A DNA stretch of 64,000 nucleotides, from positions 1 through 64,000 of the forward strand of contig JBBDJD010000022.1 of the NCBI GenBank assembly GCA_040880025.1, given 5' to 3'. The DNA is from RCIO01 sp040880025 (GTDB lineage Bacteria; Pseudomonadota; Alphaproteobacteria; Rhizobiales; Rhizobiaceae). Below, piece by piece: positions 17,189 through 24,779 of the stretch (within the stretch, counting starts at the first letter, position 1; every line of letters starts with the position of its first letter). The notes below the pieces were generated by a model. It worked only from the letters and a program-made list of their open reading frames with translations, searched no databases and had not been told where the DNA came from. A program made the translations under genes and the position numbers.

Positions 17189-18379
17189 TCAGTCTCCGAA
17201 CCAGTTTTGAAGAAAACGCTGATAGATGCGCGTCAGTGTCTCCAGATCGCTGAGCGCCACTCTCTCGTCGACCATGTGCATCGTCTTGCCCACCAGGCCG
17301 AATTCCACAACGGGACAATAGTCCTTGATGAAGCGCGCGTCGGACGTGCCGCCGGAGGTCGACAGATCAGGCCGCTTTCCCGTCTCGCCTTCCACCGCGT
17401 CCGAAAGCAGCCTTGTCAGTTTTTCATCGCGGGTGAGGAACACCGGGCTTGGCCGGTCCCGCCAGGCGAGATCGAAATCGATCGGCCCCTTGTTCGCGGA
17501 GATGCCGCGCCGTTGCCGCGCTGCCCGCTCAAGCCTGGCCTTCACCTCGGCCTTCAGCGTGTCGGCTGTCCATGTGTCGTTGAAGCGGATGTTGAAGGCG
17601 AATGTCGCCTTTGCGGGGATCACATTCGCCGCCGGGTTGCCGGTGTCGATCGAGGTGATCTCGAGATTGGTCGGCTGGAATTCGTCAGTGCCCTCGTCAA
17701 ATGCCGGCGCCAGCAGCGCGTCGGCCAGCGAAACGACGCCGGGCAGGGGGTTGTCGGCGAGATGCGGGTAGGCCGCATGCCCTTGAACGCCGTTGACGGT
17801 CACAATCCCGGAGATCGAGCCGCGGCGGCCGATCTTGATCATGTCGCCCATGGCGCCCGGATTGGTCGGTTCGCCGACGATGGCGCCGTCCCAGCTTTCT
17901 CCCCTGGCGGCCGCCCATTCGAGCAGCTTCGACGTGCCGTTGATCGAAGGACCTTCCTCGTCGCCGGTGATCAGCAGCGAGACCGAGCCGCCGAACGTGC
18001 CATGCCGTTCGGCATGACGCGCGACCGCCGCGACGAAACAGGCGATGCCGCCCTTCATGTCGACCGTGCCGCGGCCATACATCTCGCCGCCTTCGACATG
18101 AGCGGAATAAGGCGGATGTTTCCAACTGGAATCATCGCCCGGCGGCACGACATCGGTGTGGCCGGCGAACATCAGGTGAGGCCCGTTGCCCGAGCGGCGG
18201 GCATAGAGGTTTTCCACGTCCGGCGTGCCGGCTTCGGAGAAGACAGGGCGGTCGACCGTGAAACCGAGCGGCGCCAGCATTGTCTCCAGCGCGGTGAGCG
18301 CACCGCCCTCGGCGGGGGTCACCGAGGGGCAGCGGATCAGGGTCGCCAGGTTTTCGGTTGGATCGGTTGGCAGGTGCAT
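17189..18379 (-). CDS. dapE: succinyl-diaminopimelate desuccinylase
   Basis: M20 metallohydrolase that releases L,L-diaminopimelate from the N-succinyl intermediate for lysine and peptidoglycan synthesis. The 396-residue protein shows the dizinc ligands in FAGHTDVVPPGD (about 74-85), GRGTVDMKGG (about 107-116), ITGDEEGPSINGT (catalytic Glu, about 141-153) and the terminal GLVGKTMHMVDE. Same strand and pathway as dapD, separated from it by the two DUF805 genes. Downstream is the membrane-protein gene 2 nt away. Confidence 0.95.
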   Translation of the reverse strand: MHLPTDPTENLATLIRCPSVTPAEGGALTALETMLAPLGFTVDRPVFSEAGTPDVENLYARRSGNGPHLMFAGHTDVVPPGDDSSWKHPPYSAHVEGGEMYGRGTVDMKGGIACFVAAVARHAERHGTFGGSVSLLITGDEEGPSINGTSKLLEWAAARGESWDGAIVGEPTNPGAMGDMIKIGRRGSISGIVTVNGVQGHAAYPHLADNPLPGVVSLADALLAPAFDEGTDEFQPTNLEITSIDTGNPAANVIPAKATFAFNIRFNDTWTADTLKAEVKARLERAARQRRGISANKGPIDFDLAWRDRPSPVFLTRDEKLTRLLSDAVEGETGKRPDLSTSGGTSDARFIKDYCPVVEFGLVGKTMHMVDERVALSDLETLTRIYQRFLQNWFGD

Positions 18380-18472
18380 CGGCGCTCAAATACTGGAAAC
18401 GGCGGTGCCTGTCACGGCGCTACGCGCCATATGGTGCTCAATCAGGAAATCCGGTTGTCCCGACGCCGAACT

Positions 18473-18835
18473 CTATCTTGGCGCGTTTGTTTGCGATCCG
18501 AAGCGGTTCGGTCCCGGCTTGCCGGGCGCAATGCACAGGAAAATGTAGAACAGGAAATCGCCGACAAGAAACAGAAGCGCGAACCAGCCGGACACATCCA
18601 TGTCATGCAGGCGTTTGACCGAAAGCGCGATGTGGCAGACGATTGCGGCCCCGATCGTCAGCAGGAATACTCCGCCCCAGAAGGCTTGGACGCTTTCGTT
18701 CCCCTCATTGGCCAGTATGCGATAGACGGGATAAAACCGCGCCAGATACAAAAGCAGGCCCGTCAGCAAATAGGCCGCCCGGCTTATGCGGCCGGACAGC
18801 CCGAAAAACAGCCAGAAAAACGTTTTGCTATCCAA
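18473..18835 (-). CDS. DUF805 family membrane protein (second of tandem pair)
   Basis: A 120-residue inner-membrane protein of the DUF805 family, with about four hydrophobic helices, the family opening FFGLSGRISRAAYLL, and SVKRLHDMDVSGWFALL before the last helices. The TTG start is inferred: AGGA lies 8 nt upstream and the TTG overlaps the TAG stop of the preceding DUF805 gene (TTGGATAG), an arrangement for translational coupling. Function of the family is not established. Confidence 0.8.
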   Translation of the reverse strand: MDSKTFFWLFFGLSGRISRAAYLLTGLLLYLARFYPVYRILANEGNESVQAFWGGVFLLTIGAAIVCHIALSVKRLHDMDVSGWFALLFLVGDFLFYIFLCIAPGKPGPNRFGSQTNAPR

Positions 18836-19178
18836 GAGGATCCTGTCCGAAGCCGTTCGGTCCCTTTGTTCCCTCAAGAATGCCGCATTCGACCAGCAAC
18901 CAGACCCAACCGATGACTGGCACGAGGAGAATGAGCGACCACCATCCGGACTTGTCGCGATCGTGCCAGCGCTTCGCATAGATTGCGAGGCCCAGATAGA
19001 TCGAGATCAGCCCGACGATGCCGCTGAAAACACCAAGTCCGTTGGCGCTCATCGTTCCCAGCATGGAATCGATCAGGTTGGCGAGAATTCCAACCGCGAT
19101 CAGAACGCCAACGCCAGCCCAGAATTTGGCGCGGTTGATCCGCCCCTCGAAACTCGTAAGAAGATATTTCCAATCCAT
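18828..19178 (-). CDS. DUF805 family membrane protein (first of tandem pair)
   Basis: A 116-residue inner-membrane protein of the DUF805 family: it opens WKYLLTSFEGRINRAKFW, has about four membrane helices, and carries the conserved AKRWHDRDKSGWW loop. It is clearly paralogous to the next gene downstream, with which it shares an 8-nt overlap. The pair lies between dapD and dapE on the same strand, so it is expressed with diaminopimelate genes; whether it has any part in envelope synthesis is unknown. Confidence 0.85.
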   Translation of the reverse strand: MDWKYLLTSFEGRINRAKFWAGVGVLIAVGILANLIDSMLGTMSANGLGVFSGIVGLISIYLGLAIYAKRWHDRDKSGWWSLILLVPVIGWVWLLVECGILEGTKGPNGFGQDPLG

Positions 19179-19253
19179 GATTGGCCCCTCGTTCTGTTTC
19201 AGCCGGCCAAATCCGGCCAGCGGGCGCTACCGTGCGACCGTTCGACGTGGAAT

Positions 19254-20108
19254 TCAATCGCGCAGGAGCTCATTGATCGAGGTTTTCGACCGGGTTCTCT
19301 CGTCCACGCGCTTCACGATTACCGCGCAATAGAGGCTGGGTCCCCAGTTTTCGCCGGGAATGTTCTTGCCCGGCATGGTGCCCGCCACGACCACAGAATA
19401 GGGCGGCACTTCGCCGATGAACACCTCGCCGGTGGCCCGGTCGACGATCTTCGTCGACTTGCCGATGAAAACGCCCATGCCCAGCACCGAGCCTTCGCGC
19501 ACGATGCAGCCTTCGACCACTTCGGAGCGGGCGCCGATGAAGCAATTGTCCTCGATGATCGTCGGACCTGCCTGCATGGGTTCCAGCACGCCACCGATGC
19601 CGACACCGCCCGACAGATGCACGTTCTTGCCGATCTGGGCGCATGAGCCGACCGTGGCCCAGGTGTCGACCATTGTGCCTTCGCCGACATGGGCGCCGAG
19701 ATTGACGAATGACGGCATCAGCACCGCGCCAGGCGCCACATAGGCCGATCGCCGCACGATCGCGCCCGGAACCGCCCGGAAACCCGCCTTCTCGAAATCG
19801 ACGCCGGTCCACTGGTCGAACTTCGACGGAACCTTGTCCCACCAGGTGGCTTCGCCCGGTCCGCCCCTGATCACTTCCATCGGATTGAGCCTGAAAGACA
19901 AAAGCACCGCCTTCTTCAGCCACTGATGCACCTGCCACGCGCCATCGTCGCCGCGCGAGGCGACGCGGGCTTCGCCGCGGTCCAGCAGGTCCAGAGCAGT
20001 CTCCACGGCCTTGCGTATATCGCCGCTGGTTTCCGCGCTCACCTTGTCGCGTTCGTCGAACGCTTTTTCGATTGTCTTTTCGAGGGATGCGAGGTCGGCC
20101 CTGGCCAT
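19254..20108 (-). CDS. dapD: tetrahydrodipicolinate N-succinyltransferase
   Basis: Transfers succinyl from succinyl-CoA to tetrahydrodipicolinate, the step before DapC/DapE in lysine and diaminopimelate synthesis. The 284-residue protein has the N-terminal helical domain and a left-handed beta-helix of hexapeptide repeats (about 100-230: GAVLMPSFVNLGAHVGEGTM, then TWATVGSCAQIGKNVHLSGG). Length is standard. It is the first gene of a leftward set (dapD, two DUF805 genes, dapE); the region upstream contains two long palindromes. Confidence 0.96.
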   Translation of the reverse strand: MARADLASLEKTIEKAFDERDKVSAETSGDIRKAVETALDLLDRGEARVASRGDDGAWQVHQWLKKAVLLSFRLNPMEVIRGGPGEATWWDKVPSKFDQWTGVDFEKAGFRAVPGAIVRRSAYVAPGAVLMPSFVNLGAHVGEGTMVDTWATVGSCAQIGKNVHLSGGVGIGGVLEPMQAGPTIIEDNCFIGARSEVVEGCIVREGSVLGMGVFIGKSTKIVDRATGEVFIGEVPPYSVVVAGTMPGKNIPGENWGPSLYCAVIVKRVDERTRSKTSINELLRD

Positions 20109-20126
20109 GGGAAATGCTCCGCTACA

Positions 20127-20201
20127 CTAGTGTCCCGATTCGGAAATTCGTTTCACGTCGATATCGGCGCCGGCCGAATTTCCGAATCGAAAGGACACTA
20201 G
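20127..20201. repeat. long imperfect palindrome upstream of dapD
   Basis: CTAGTGTCC plus CGATTCGGAAATTCG (20127-20150) is repeated in inverted orientation as CGAATTTCCGAATCG plus GGACACTAG (20175-20201), with a 3-nt bulge and a ~24-nt centre. The 24-bp arms far exceed an ordinary operator. There is no T-tract and it lies between divergent genes, so it is not a terminator. It looks like a small hairpin-forming intergenic element or the end-structure of a MITE-like repeat. Confidence 0.8.
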
Positions 20202-20214
20202 CAACTCTGTGGTT

Positions 20215-20292
20215 CCAGTGTGGTTTTGGTTTCGATGTTCGCCTCAGCGCCCGATATATGGAATATTGCGAACTTCGAAACCACCACACTGG
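20215..20292. repeat. second long imperfect palindrome between dapD and the LOG-family gene
   Basis: The left arm 20215-20242 (CCAGTGTGG, TTTTGG, TTTCGATGTTCGC) mirrors the right arm 20268-20292 (GCGAACTTCGAAACCACC, ACACTGG) with one mismatch and a 3-nt indel. The centre is AT-rich (GATATATGGAATATT). It follows the first palindrome by 13 nt and has an unrelated sequence. Could be a structured RNA leader, a mobile-element remnant or a large regulatory site; I do not recognise it. The remaining ~140 nt before the next gene show only a ribosome-binding sequence. Confidence 0.75.
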
Positions 20293-20431
20293 CTGTTAAG
20301 GGGAAGCCCGTAGGGTCCGGGAGGGACTGGCTCGAAAGCCGCGCGGAACCTATGCCAAGCGCCTTGGGGGGTCAATCGCGGGATACGCCGCCGGATGGCG
20401 CGTTTGGACCGAAGTTTGGGGATTCATCACG

Positions 20432-21274
20432 ATGACCGCCACCGAGGAGAACGGCTGGACGCCGCTGCCGCATTCCGATGAGGATCTTCAGCGCGCGCGC
20501 AGCGTTCCCGAAACCCCGCAAACGCTTTCGCCGACCTACCGGCTGGCTTTCTCTGACGAGGATTTCCTGACCCGCCGCGAACTGCGCCCGCTCAGGCTGC
20601 AGCTCGAACTCATGAAACCGGAAATGGTGCTGGCCGAAAAGGGCATCCGCTCAACCGTCATCATCTTCGGCGGCGCGCGTATTCCCGAGCCTGGCGGCGA
20701 GGCATGGGCCGCCAAGAATGAAACCCAGAAAAAGAACCTGACCGCCAACAGCCGCTACTACGCCGAGGCGCGCCAGTTCGCCCGGCTGTGCTCGCAGCAT
20801 TCGGCCACGTCCTACTATCGTGAATTCGTCATCGTGACCGGTGGAGGCCCGGGCGTGATGGAAGCCGGAAACCGGGGCGCCGCCGATTGCGGTGCGCCTT
20901 CCATCGGCCTCAACATCGTGTTGCCGCACGAGCAGGCGCCAAATCTCTACGTAACCCCCGATCTTTGCTTCAACTTCCACTATTTCGCGATCCGCAAGAT
21001 GCATTTCATCATGCGCGCCAAGGCGGTGGCGGTATTCCCCGGCGGCTTCGGCACGATGGACGAACTGTTCGAAACGCTGACGCTCATCCAGACAGGCCGC
21101 ATGGAGCGCGTACCGGTGCTTCTGTTCGGCAAGGAATTCTGGGCGCAGGCGATCAATATCGCCTTCCTCGTCGAGCAGGGCACAGTTTCGCCGGGCGATG
21201 AAACGCTGATTTCGCTGGTCGACACGGCCGCGGAAGCCTGGGATGTGATAGCCGAATTCTACGAGATCGGCTGA
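20432..21274 (+). CDS. LOG-family (TIGR00730) Rossmann-fold protein
   Basis: Member of the LOG/lysine-decarboxylase-like family, many of which hydrolyse nucleoside 5'-monophosphates (cytokinin-activating phosphoribohydrolases). The 280-residue protein contains the nucleotide-binding segment VTGGGPGVMEAGNRGA (about 133-148) and the signature FPGGFGTMDELFETLTLIQTG (about 205-225), including catalytic Arg/Glu positions. The ~60-residue N-terminal extension marks the longer bacterial subgroup, whose substrate is usually unproven. Weak GGGGA ribosome-binding site. Divergent from dapD. Confidence 0.87.
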   Translation: MTATEENGWTPLPHSDEDLQRARSVPETPQTLSPTYRLAFSDEDFLTRRELRPLRLQLELMKPEMVLAEKGIRSTVIIFGGARIPEPGGEAWAAKNETQKKNLTANSRYYAEARQFARLCSQHSATSYYREFVIVTGGGPGVMEAGNRGAADCGAPSIGLNIVLPHEQAPNLYVTPDLCFNFHYFAIRKMHFIMRAKAVAVFPGGFGTMDELFETLTLIQTGRMERVPVLLFGKEFWAQAINIAFLVEQGTVSPGDETLISLVDTAAEAWDVIAEFYEIG

Positions 21275-21354
21275 AAGGTCCTGACCCTGGCAGCGGCGTT
21301 GCGTCTCAGCGCGTTCGCTGGCGTTCAACCGGGCAATCGGCTAATTCTTGAGAT

Positions 21355-21747
21355 ATGAGCCGGACCCGCCTCTCGTCGTCCTTCTTCCATAGCTTGCGCC
21401 GCGAACGGAAGCTGTTCGCGCTTGTCGGCTCGCTCGTCCTGCTGCTTGGAGTATGGCAGCCGTTCGCATTCGCCGGGCAGGGCCTCTCGGGCGCATGGGG
21501 CATCTGCCACGGCATGGATTCCGGTCCCGGCACCGGGCCGGACGCGCCGCAGCGCGATTGCCCCATGTGCATCGGCGGCCTGTGCGCCTCGGCTCTCGCG
21601 GCGGCGAAAGCGCTGCCTCCGGCCGGCTTCTCGCTGGCCGGTCCGCTGATCAAGGAAGATGGATTTGCCGCGGTACCGATCGCGCCTCCGATGCGGGGAC
21701 GGACCGGTCCACAACCCCCGATCCGCGCGCCACCCTTCGCCGTCTGA
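21355..21747 (+). CDS. DUF2946-type small exported/membrane protein, copper-associated
   Basis: A 130-residue protein with a basic N-terminus and one hydrophobic segment (about 20-42, LFALVGSLVLLLGVWQPFAFA), then a CPMCIGGLC cluster (about 70-78) typical of DUF2946 proteins, which are often encoded next to copper-handling genes. The distal third is Pro/Ala-rich. Lies 59 nt upstream of a PCu(A)C copper chaperone on the same strand, supporting a metal-related role. Assignment to the family is by motif and context. Confidence 0.72.
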   Translation: MSRTRLSSSFFHSLRRERKLFALVGSLVLLLGVWQPFAFAGQGLSGAWGICHGMDSGPGTGPDAPQRDCPMCIGGLCASALAAAKALPPAGFSLAGPLIKEDGFAAVPIAPPMRGRTGPQPPIRAPPFAV

Positions 21748-21806
21748 AAGAAGACACCGGCCCGCATGCGAGCCGCCCAATTTTCAGACGTTGAAAGGAA
21801 AGCGAC

Positions 21807-22295
21807 ATGCGTCGTTTCATACTGCCTTTGGCCGCGGCATGCGGCCTGACGATCGCCTACATGACGCCAGCCACGGCCCATGACGACATGGCCATTGCGG
21901 GAAATCTCGAAATCACCCACGCCTGGGCGCGGGCCATGCTGCCCAACCAGCCAGCCGGCGGCGGCTATCTTTACATCTCCAATACCGGCAGCAAGCCCGA
22001 TCGCCTGGTTGGCGTGCGTTCTCCCGTTGCCGGCAAGGTGGAGATCCATACGATGGAAATGGTCAATGACGTGATGACCATGCGCCCGGTCGAGGGCGGT
22101 CTCGAGATTCCGCCCGACGCAACGGTGAAGCTCGAACCCGGCGGCTTCCATCTGATGTTCATGGCCGTTTCCGACTCGTTCGATGAAGGCGAAACCGTCC
22201 CGGTCACACTCGAGTTCGAACGTGCGGGTCCGGTCGAGATCGAACTGCCGGTCGGATCGCGCGAAGGCGGTATGCCTGACCATTCCGGACACTGA
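21807..22295 (+). CDS. periplasmic copper chaperone PCu(A)C
   Basis: Periplasmic Cu(I) chaperone that feeds cytochrome oxidase CuA assembly in other bacteria. A signal peptide (about 1-24, ending ATA) precedes the cupredoxin-like PCuAC domain. The copper motif is visible as HTMEMVNDVMTM and downstream GGFHLMFM, matching the H-x-M...M...H-x-M pattern. The tail adds HSGH. GAAAGG precedes the ATG. Likely an operon with the DUF2946 gene just upstream. Confidence 0.92.
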   Translation: MRRFILPLAAACGLTIAYMTPATAHDDMAIAGNLEITHAWARAMLPNQPAGGGYLYISNTGSKPDRLVGVRSPVAGKVEIHTMEMVNDVMTMRPVEGGLEIPPDATVKLEPGGFHLMFMAVSDSFDEGETVPVTLEFERAGPVEIELPVGSREGGMPDHSGH

Positions 22296-22319
22296 GACAA
22301 GGAACGAAACACCCTGCGA

Positions 22320-22366
22320 CGGCATTGTCCTTCCAAGGACTCGATTCCCGGAGAAGGACAATGCCG
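22320..22366 (+). promoter_or_regulatory. perfect hairpin enclosing ribosome-binding site and start codon
   Basis: CGGCATTGTCCTTC (22320-22333) is exactly complementary to GAAGGACAATGCCG (22353-22366), giving a 14-bp stem with a 19-nt loop. The right arm contains GAAGGA and the ATG at 22361 of the downstream basic-protein gene, so in RNA both would be paired. No T-tract follows, so it is not a canonical terminator of the copper gene. Confidence 0.7.
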
Positions 22367-22768
22367 CGTAGCGTGCCGGACAACGATTTGATGGAAAAGC
22401 AGCAGGCCGCCGACCGGAAGCCTGCTCGCAAGTCGACGACAAGCAAGGCAACCGCCAAGCTGAAACAGGATACGAAAGCGAAGAAGGCCGCCAAGGCGAG
22501 GGCCGGCGCGTCAGGCACCAGAATCGCGAAACCGACATCCGATAGTAGCAGCGCCAAGACCAAGGCCGGCGGCGCAAAGCGCGCGCCCCGTAAGAACGCG
22601 TCGCCTGACCGCGCGCGCCAGTCCAAGGCCGCCAACGAGAGCCTGCGCGAAGAGGCACGGTCAACCGGGCGGTCGAGGGAAGCATCCGCCAAGACAATCG
22701 AGTCCGATGCGCGCGCAAATCGCGGACTGGGTCGGCTTTTCAGTTTCTTCCGCCGCAGCCGCGGCTAG
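22361..22768 (+). CDS. small alanine/lysine/arginine-rich basic protein, function unknown
   Basis: A 135-residue, strongly basic, low-complexity protein made of Lys/Ala/Ser/Arg stretches (KQDTKAKKAAKARAGA, KRAPRKNASPDRAR) resembling histone-H1-like tails, with an acidic patch near ESLREEARS and a C-terminal RLFSFFRRSRG. No signal peptide or enzyme motif. The ATG has AGAAGGA 6 nt upstream, held inside a perfect hairpin. It could bind DNA or RNA, but composition alone cannot show this; such sequences also arise by chance in GC-rich DNA. Confidence 0.55.
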   Translation: MPRSVPDNDLMEKQQAADRKPARKSTTSKATAKLKQDTKAKKAAKARAGASGTRIAKPTSDSSSAKTKAGGAKRAPRKNASPDRARQSKAANESLREEARSTGRSREASAKTIESDARANRGLGRLFSFFRRSRG

Positions 22769-22911
22769 CTCTGGCCGGTGCAGGCTGCCGGCGCTGGTTT
22801 CGCTGACGAATGTTGAGTCTGAGGTCGACGCAGTCGGCGATTGCAGGGACAGCAGCCGCGCTGGAGAGCAAGGCAGCAGCATGCACGCTCATCAACGCTA
22901 TGTGCCGGCTT

Positions 22912-23853
22912 CTAACAATCATAGCCGGTCAGGTGTTCGATGCGGACGCCCCCCGTTGTCTTAAGTCTGTCGAGCGCGTCCCGGATCGGACGTGAGCCGT
23001 GGTAGTCCCGCACCGACCACCCTCCGATAGCGATCTCCGAAAATCCGCCTCCCTTGGCGGGGGCGATGTCATTCCAGCGGATTTCGACTGCGGTGTCAGT
23101 CTGCAGCACTGCAGTGTCCCACGCGGTGGAAGCGCACCAATTGTCGTCGCCATAGCGCCAGAACGCCGCTCCGTTCTCGCCGATCAGCGCAGCGATGGAC
23201 GGGGGTGTCGTCAGCAATTCGGGGTGGTACAGCGCATAGTTGGCTTCGCGCCATGCCGCTTCTCGGCCGCCCCCAAACACGGGAAACTGCGTTGCCCCGA
23301 ACCGGAAGCCGATGATGTCGGCGGGTTGCCGGCGCGCAAGTTCGCCTGCCCTTGCCCGCCATTCGCCGAGATATGGCTGGGCAGCCTTCACCGGCGACCA
23401 TGACAGCCACAGACAGCCTGGCCCCAATCCGTGGCTCGTCTGTCTGGGTGCACCGTAGAGCGAAAGGCCGACCGAGCAATCGCCCGCCTTCCAGTTGGAA
23501 TAGAAGCGAACGCTCCCTGATGTGTCTCCATTCGTCGGGATTTCGTATTCGGAGGTTTCGCCGGGAGCGCCGAAGCGCTCCGTCAGATGGCCAGCAAAAA
23601 CCGCTGGATCGGGCAGGGGAACGCCATCGACAGGCGCCAGTTCGTATTTGATCTGGAGAACCGGCCGGTCCGGGCGCGGCGCGGTCGCCTCGGCGCTGGT
23701 CGCGGCAAGCCCGAGTGCTTCGCCGCATGGCGCCAAGACGCATGTTTCGGAAGGAAAGGTGACGTCATTCTGAATGGCCACCAATTCCGTGAGCGTTATC
23801 CCCCACGCGTGGCGGCGTCCGCCGATTGCAAAACCGCTGTCCAGACTCTCCAT
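22912..23853 (-). CDS. hypothetical protein, tryptophan-rich, no known domain
   Basis: A 313-residue protein I cannot assign. It has no signal peptide and no membrane helix. Composition is unusual for the region: many Trp and aromatic residues (CLWLSWSPVKAAQPYLGEW, AAFWRYGDDNWCASTAW), several Cys, and an IGGRRHAWGITLTELVAI opening, suggesting a folded globular protein. ATG chosen with GGAG 9 nt upstream; a TTG five codons earlier also fits. It stands alone, leftward, after the basic-protein gene and 75 nt downstream of the nucleotidase. Confidence 0.65.
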   Translation of the reverse strand: MESLDSGFAIGGRRHAWGITLTELVAIQNDVTFPSETCVLAPCGEALGLAATSAEATAPRPDRPVLQIKYELAPVDGVPLPDPAVFAGHLTERFGAPGETSEYEIPTNGDTSGSVRFYSNWKAGDCSVGLSLYGAPRQTSHGLGPGCLWLSWSPVKAAQPYLGEWRARAGELARRQPADIIGFRFGATQFPVFGGGREAAWREANYALYHPELLTTPPSIAALIGENGAAFWRYGDDNWCASTAWDTAVLQTDTAVEIRWNDIAPAKGGGFSEIAIGGWSVRDYHGSRPIRDALDRLKTTGGVRIEHLTGYDC

Positions 23854-23928
23854 GCGGCCCGACTCCAACTGCGGTTCGACGAAGCCTGTATATGCCGAAC
23901 CGAAATTGGCGGGAAGCGGGTTCGGGTA

Positions 23929-24645
23929 TCAGGAAGCCGGCTTCTGCTGGCCGAGAACCGAGTGCAGAAACGACGCCAGATCATCGGTCACGTAGTCGAC
24001 CGCATCGTCATGGGCGGGATCGCGCTCCCACACCTCGCTGAATGTCGGCTCGAAATTGCGCGGCACAATCAACACGGTTTTCATTCCGAGCGATTTGGGA
24101 ACTTCAAGATTGCGTCCAAGATCCTCGAACATGGCCGCGTTTTCCGGGTCGACCCCGTGCCGCTTCAGAAACCGCGCATAGGTGGACGGCGCCGGTTTCG
24201 GCTCCAGGTCGGCGGCGATGATGTCGAATATCTCGTCGAAATGATCGAGTATGCCGAGTTGCCGGGCCGTGCGCTCGGCGTGTTTGCGGTCGCCATTGGT
24301 GAAGATGAAGCGCCGGCCGGGCAGCGCGCGGATCGCCTCGCCAAGCGCGGCGTCCGGATGCAAGCCCGAATAGTCGATATCGTGCACCTTCTGCAGAAAG
24401 TCGTCGGGGTCGATCCCGTGCAGCGCCATCAGACCGTTCAGCGTCGTGCCATAGTCCCTGTAGAGCTGCTTCTGGAGATTGCGCGCCTCGTCACTCGGCA
24501 GCGTGAGTAGCTCCGATACGAAACGGGTGATGCGCACGTCGATCTGGGCGAAGAGATTGGAATGGTGCGGGTAGAGCGTATTGTCGAGGTCGAATACCCA
24601 TTCGCGGACATGCGCGAAATCGGTGCTGTCTGGCTGGTTGGTCAT
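23929..24645 (-). CDS. pyrimidine 5'-nucleotidase, HAD family
   Basis: HAD-superfamily phosphatase of the pyrimidine 5'-nucleotidase (SDT1/PhoN-like) group, probably dephosphorylating UMP/CMP-type nucleotides. In 238 residues it has motif I VFDLDNTLYPH (nucleophile Asp), motif II FTNGDRKHAER, and motif III/IV KPAPSTYARFLKRH and AAMFEDLGRNLEVP. Start at MTNQPD is chosen because AGGGAGCG lies just upstream; the frame runs 45 codons further without support. Rhizobial genomes typically place this gene near dapD/argB. Confidence 0.87.
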   Translation of the reverse strand: MTNQPDSTDFAHVREWVFDLDNTLYPHHSNLFAQIDVRITRFVSELLTLPSDEARNLQKQLYRDYGTTLNGLMALHGIDPDDFLQKVHDIDYSGLHPDAALGEAIRALPGRRFIFTNGDRKHAERTARQLGILDHFDEIFDIIAADLEPKPAPSTYARFLKRHGVDPENAAMFEDLGRNLEVPKSLGMKTVLIVPRNFEPTFSEVWERDPAHDDAVDYVTDDLASFLHSVLGQQKPAS

Positions 24646-24779
24646 TCGCTCCCTATGGCATGATTCAGCTCTCGGGTTCCAACCCAATCGATTGCGAACC
24701 CTCGACGGGTTGCGATTTGCCTTGGGCCGTCGACTCCGTCTAGACAGCGACGCCCGCCACTTCTCCGCAAAGCCGCCCA

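Noticed and set aside
16991..18916. 641-codon open frame on the plus strand
   Set aside because: It lies antisense to dapE and DUF805 genes, has a basic, repetitive GC-driven composition and no domain; a shadow frame.
20200..20431. 6S RNA or riboswitch upstream of the LOG-family gene
   Set aside because: The second palindrome is hairpin-like, but I could not match the 6S bubble or any riboswitch core.
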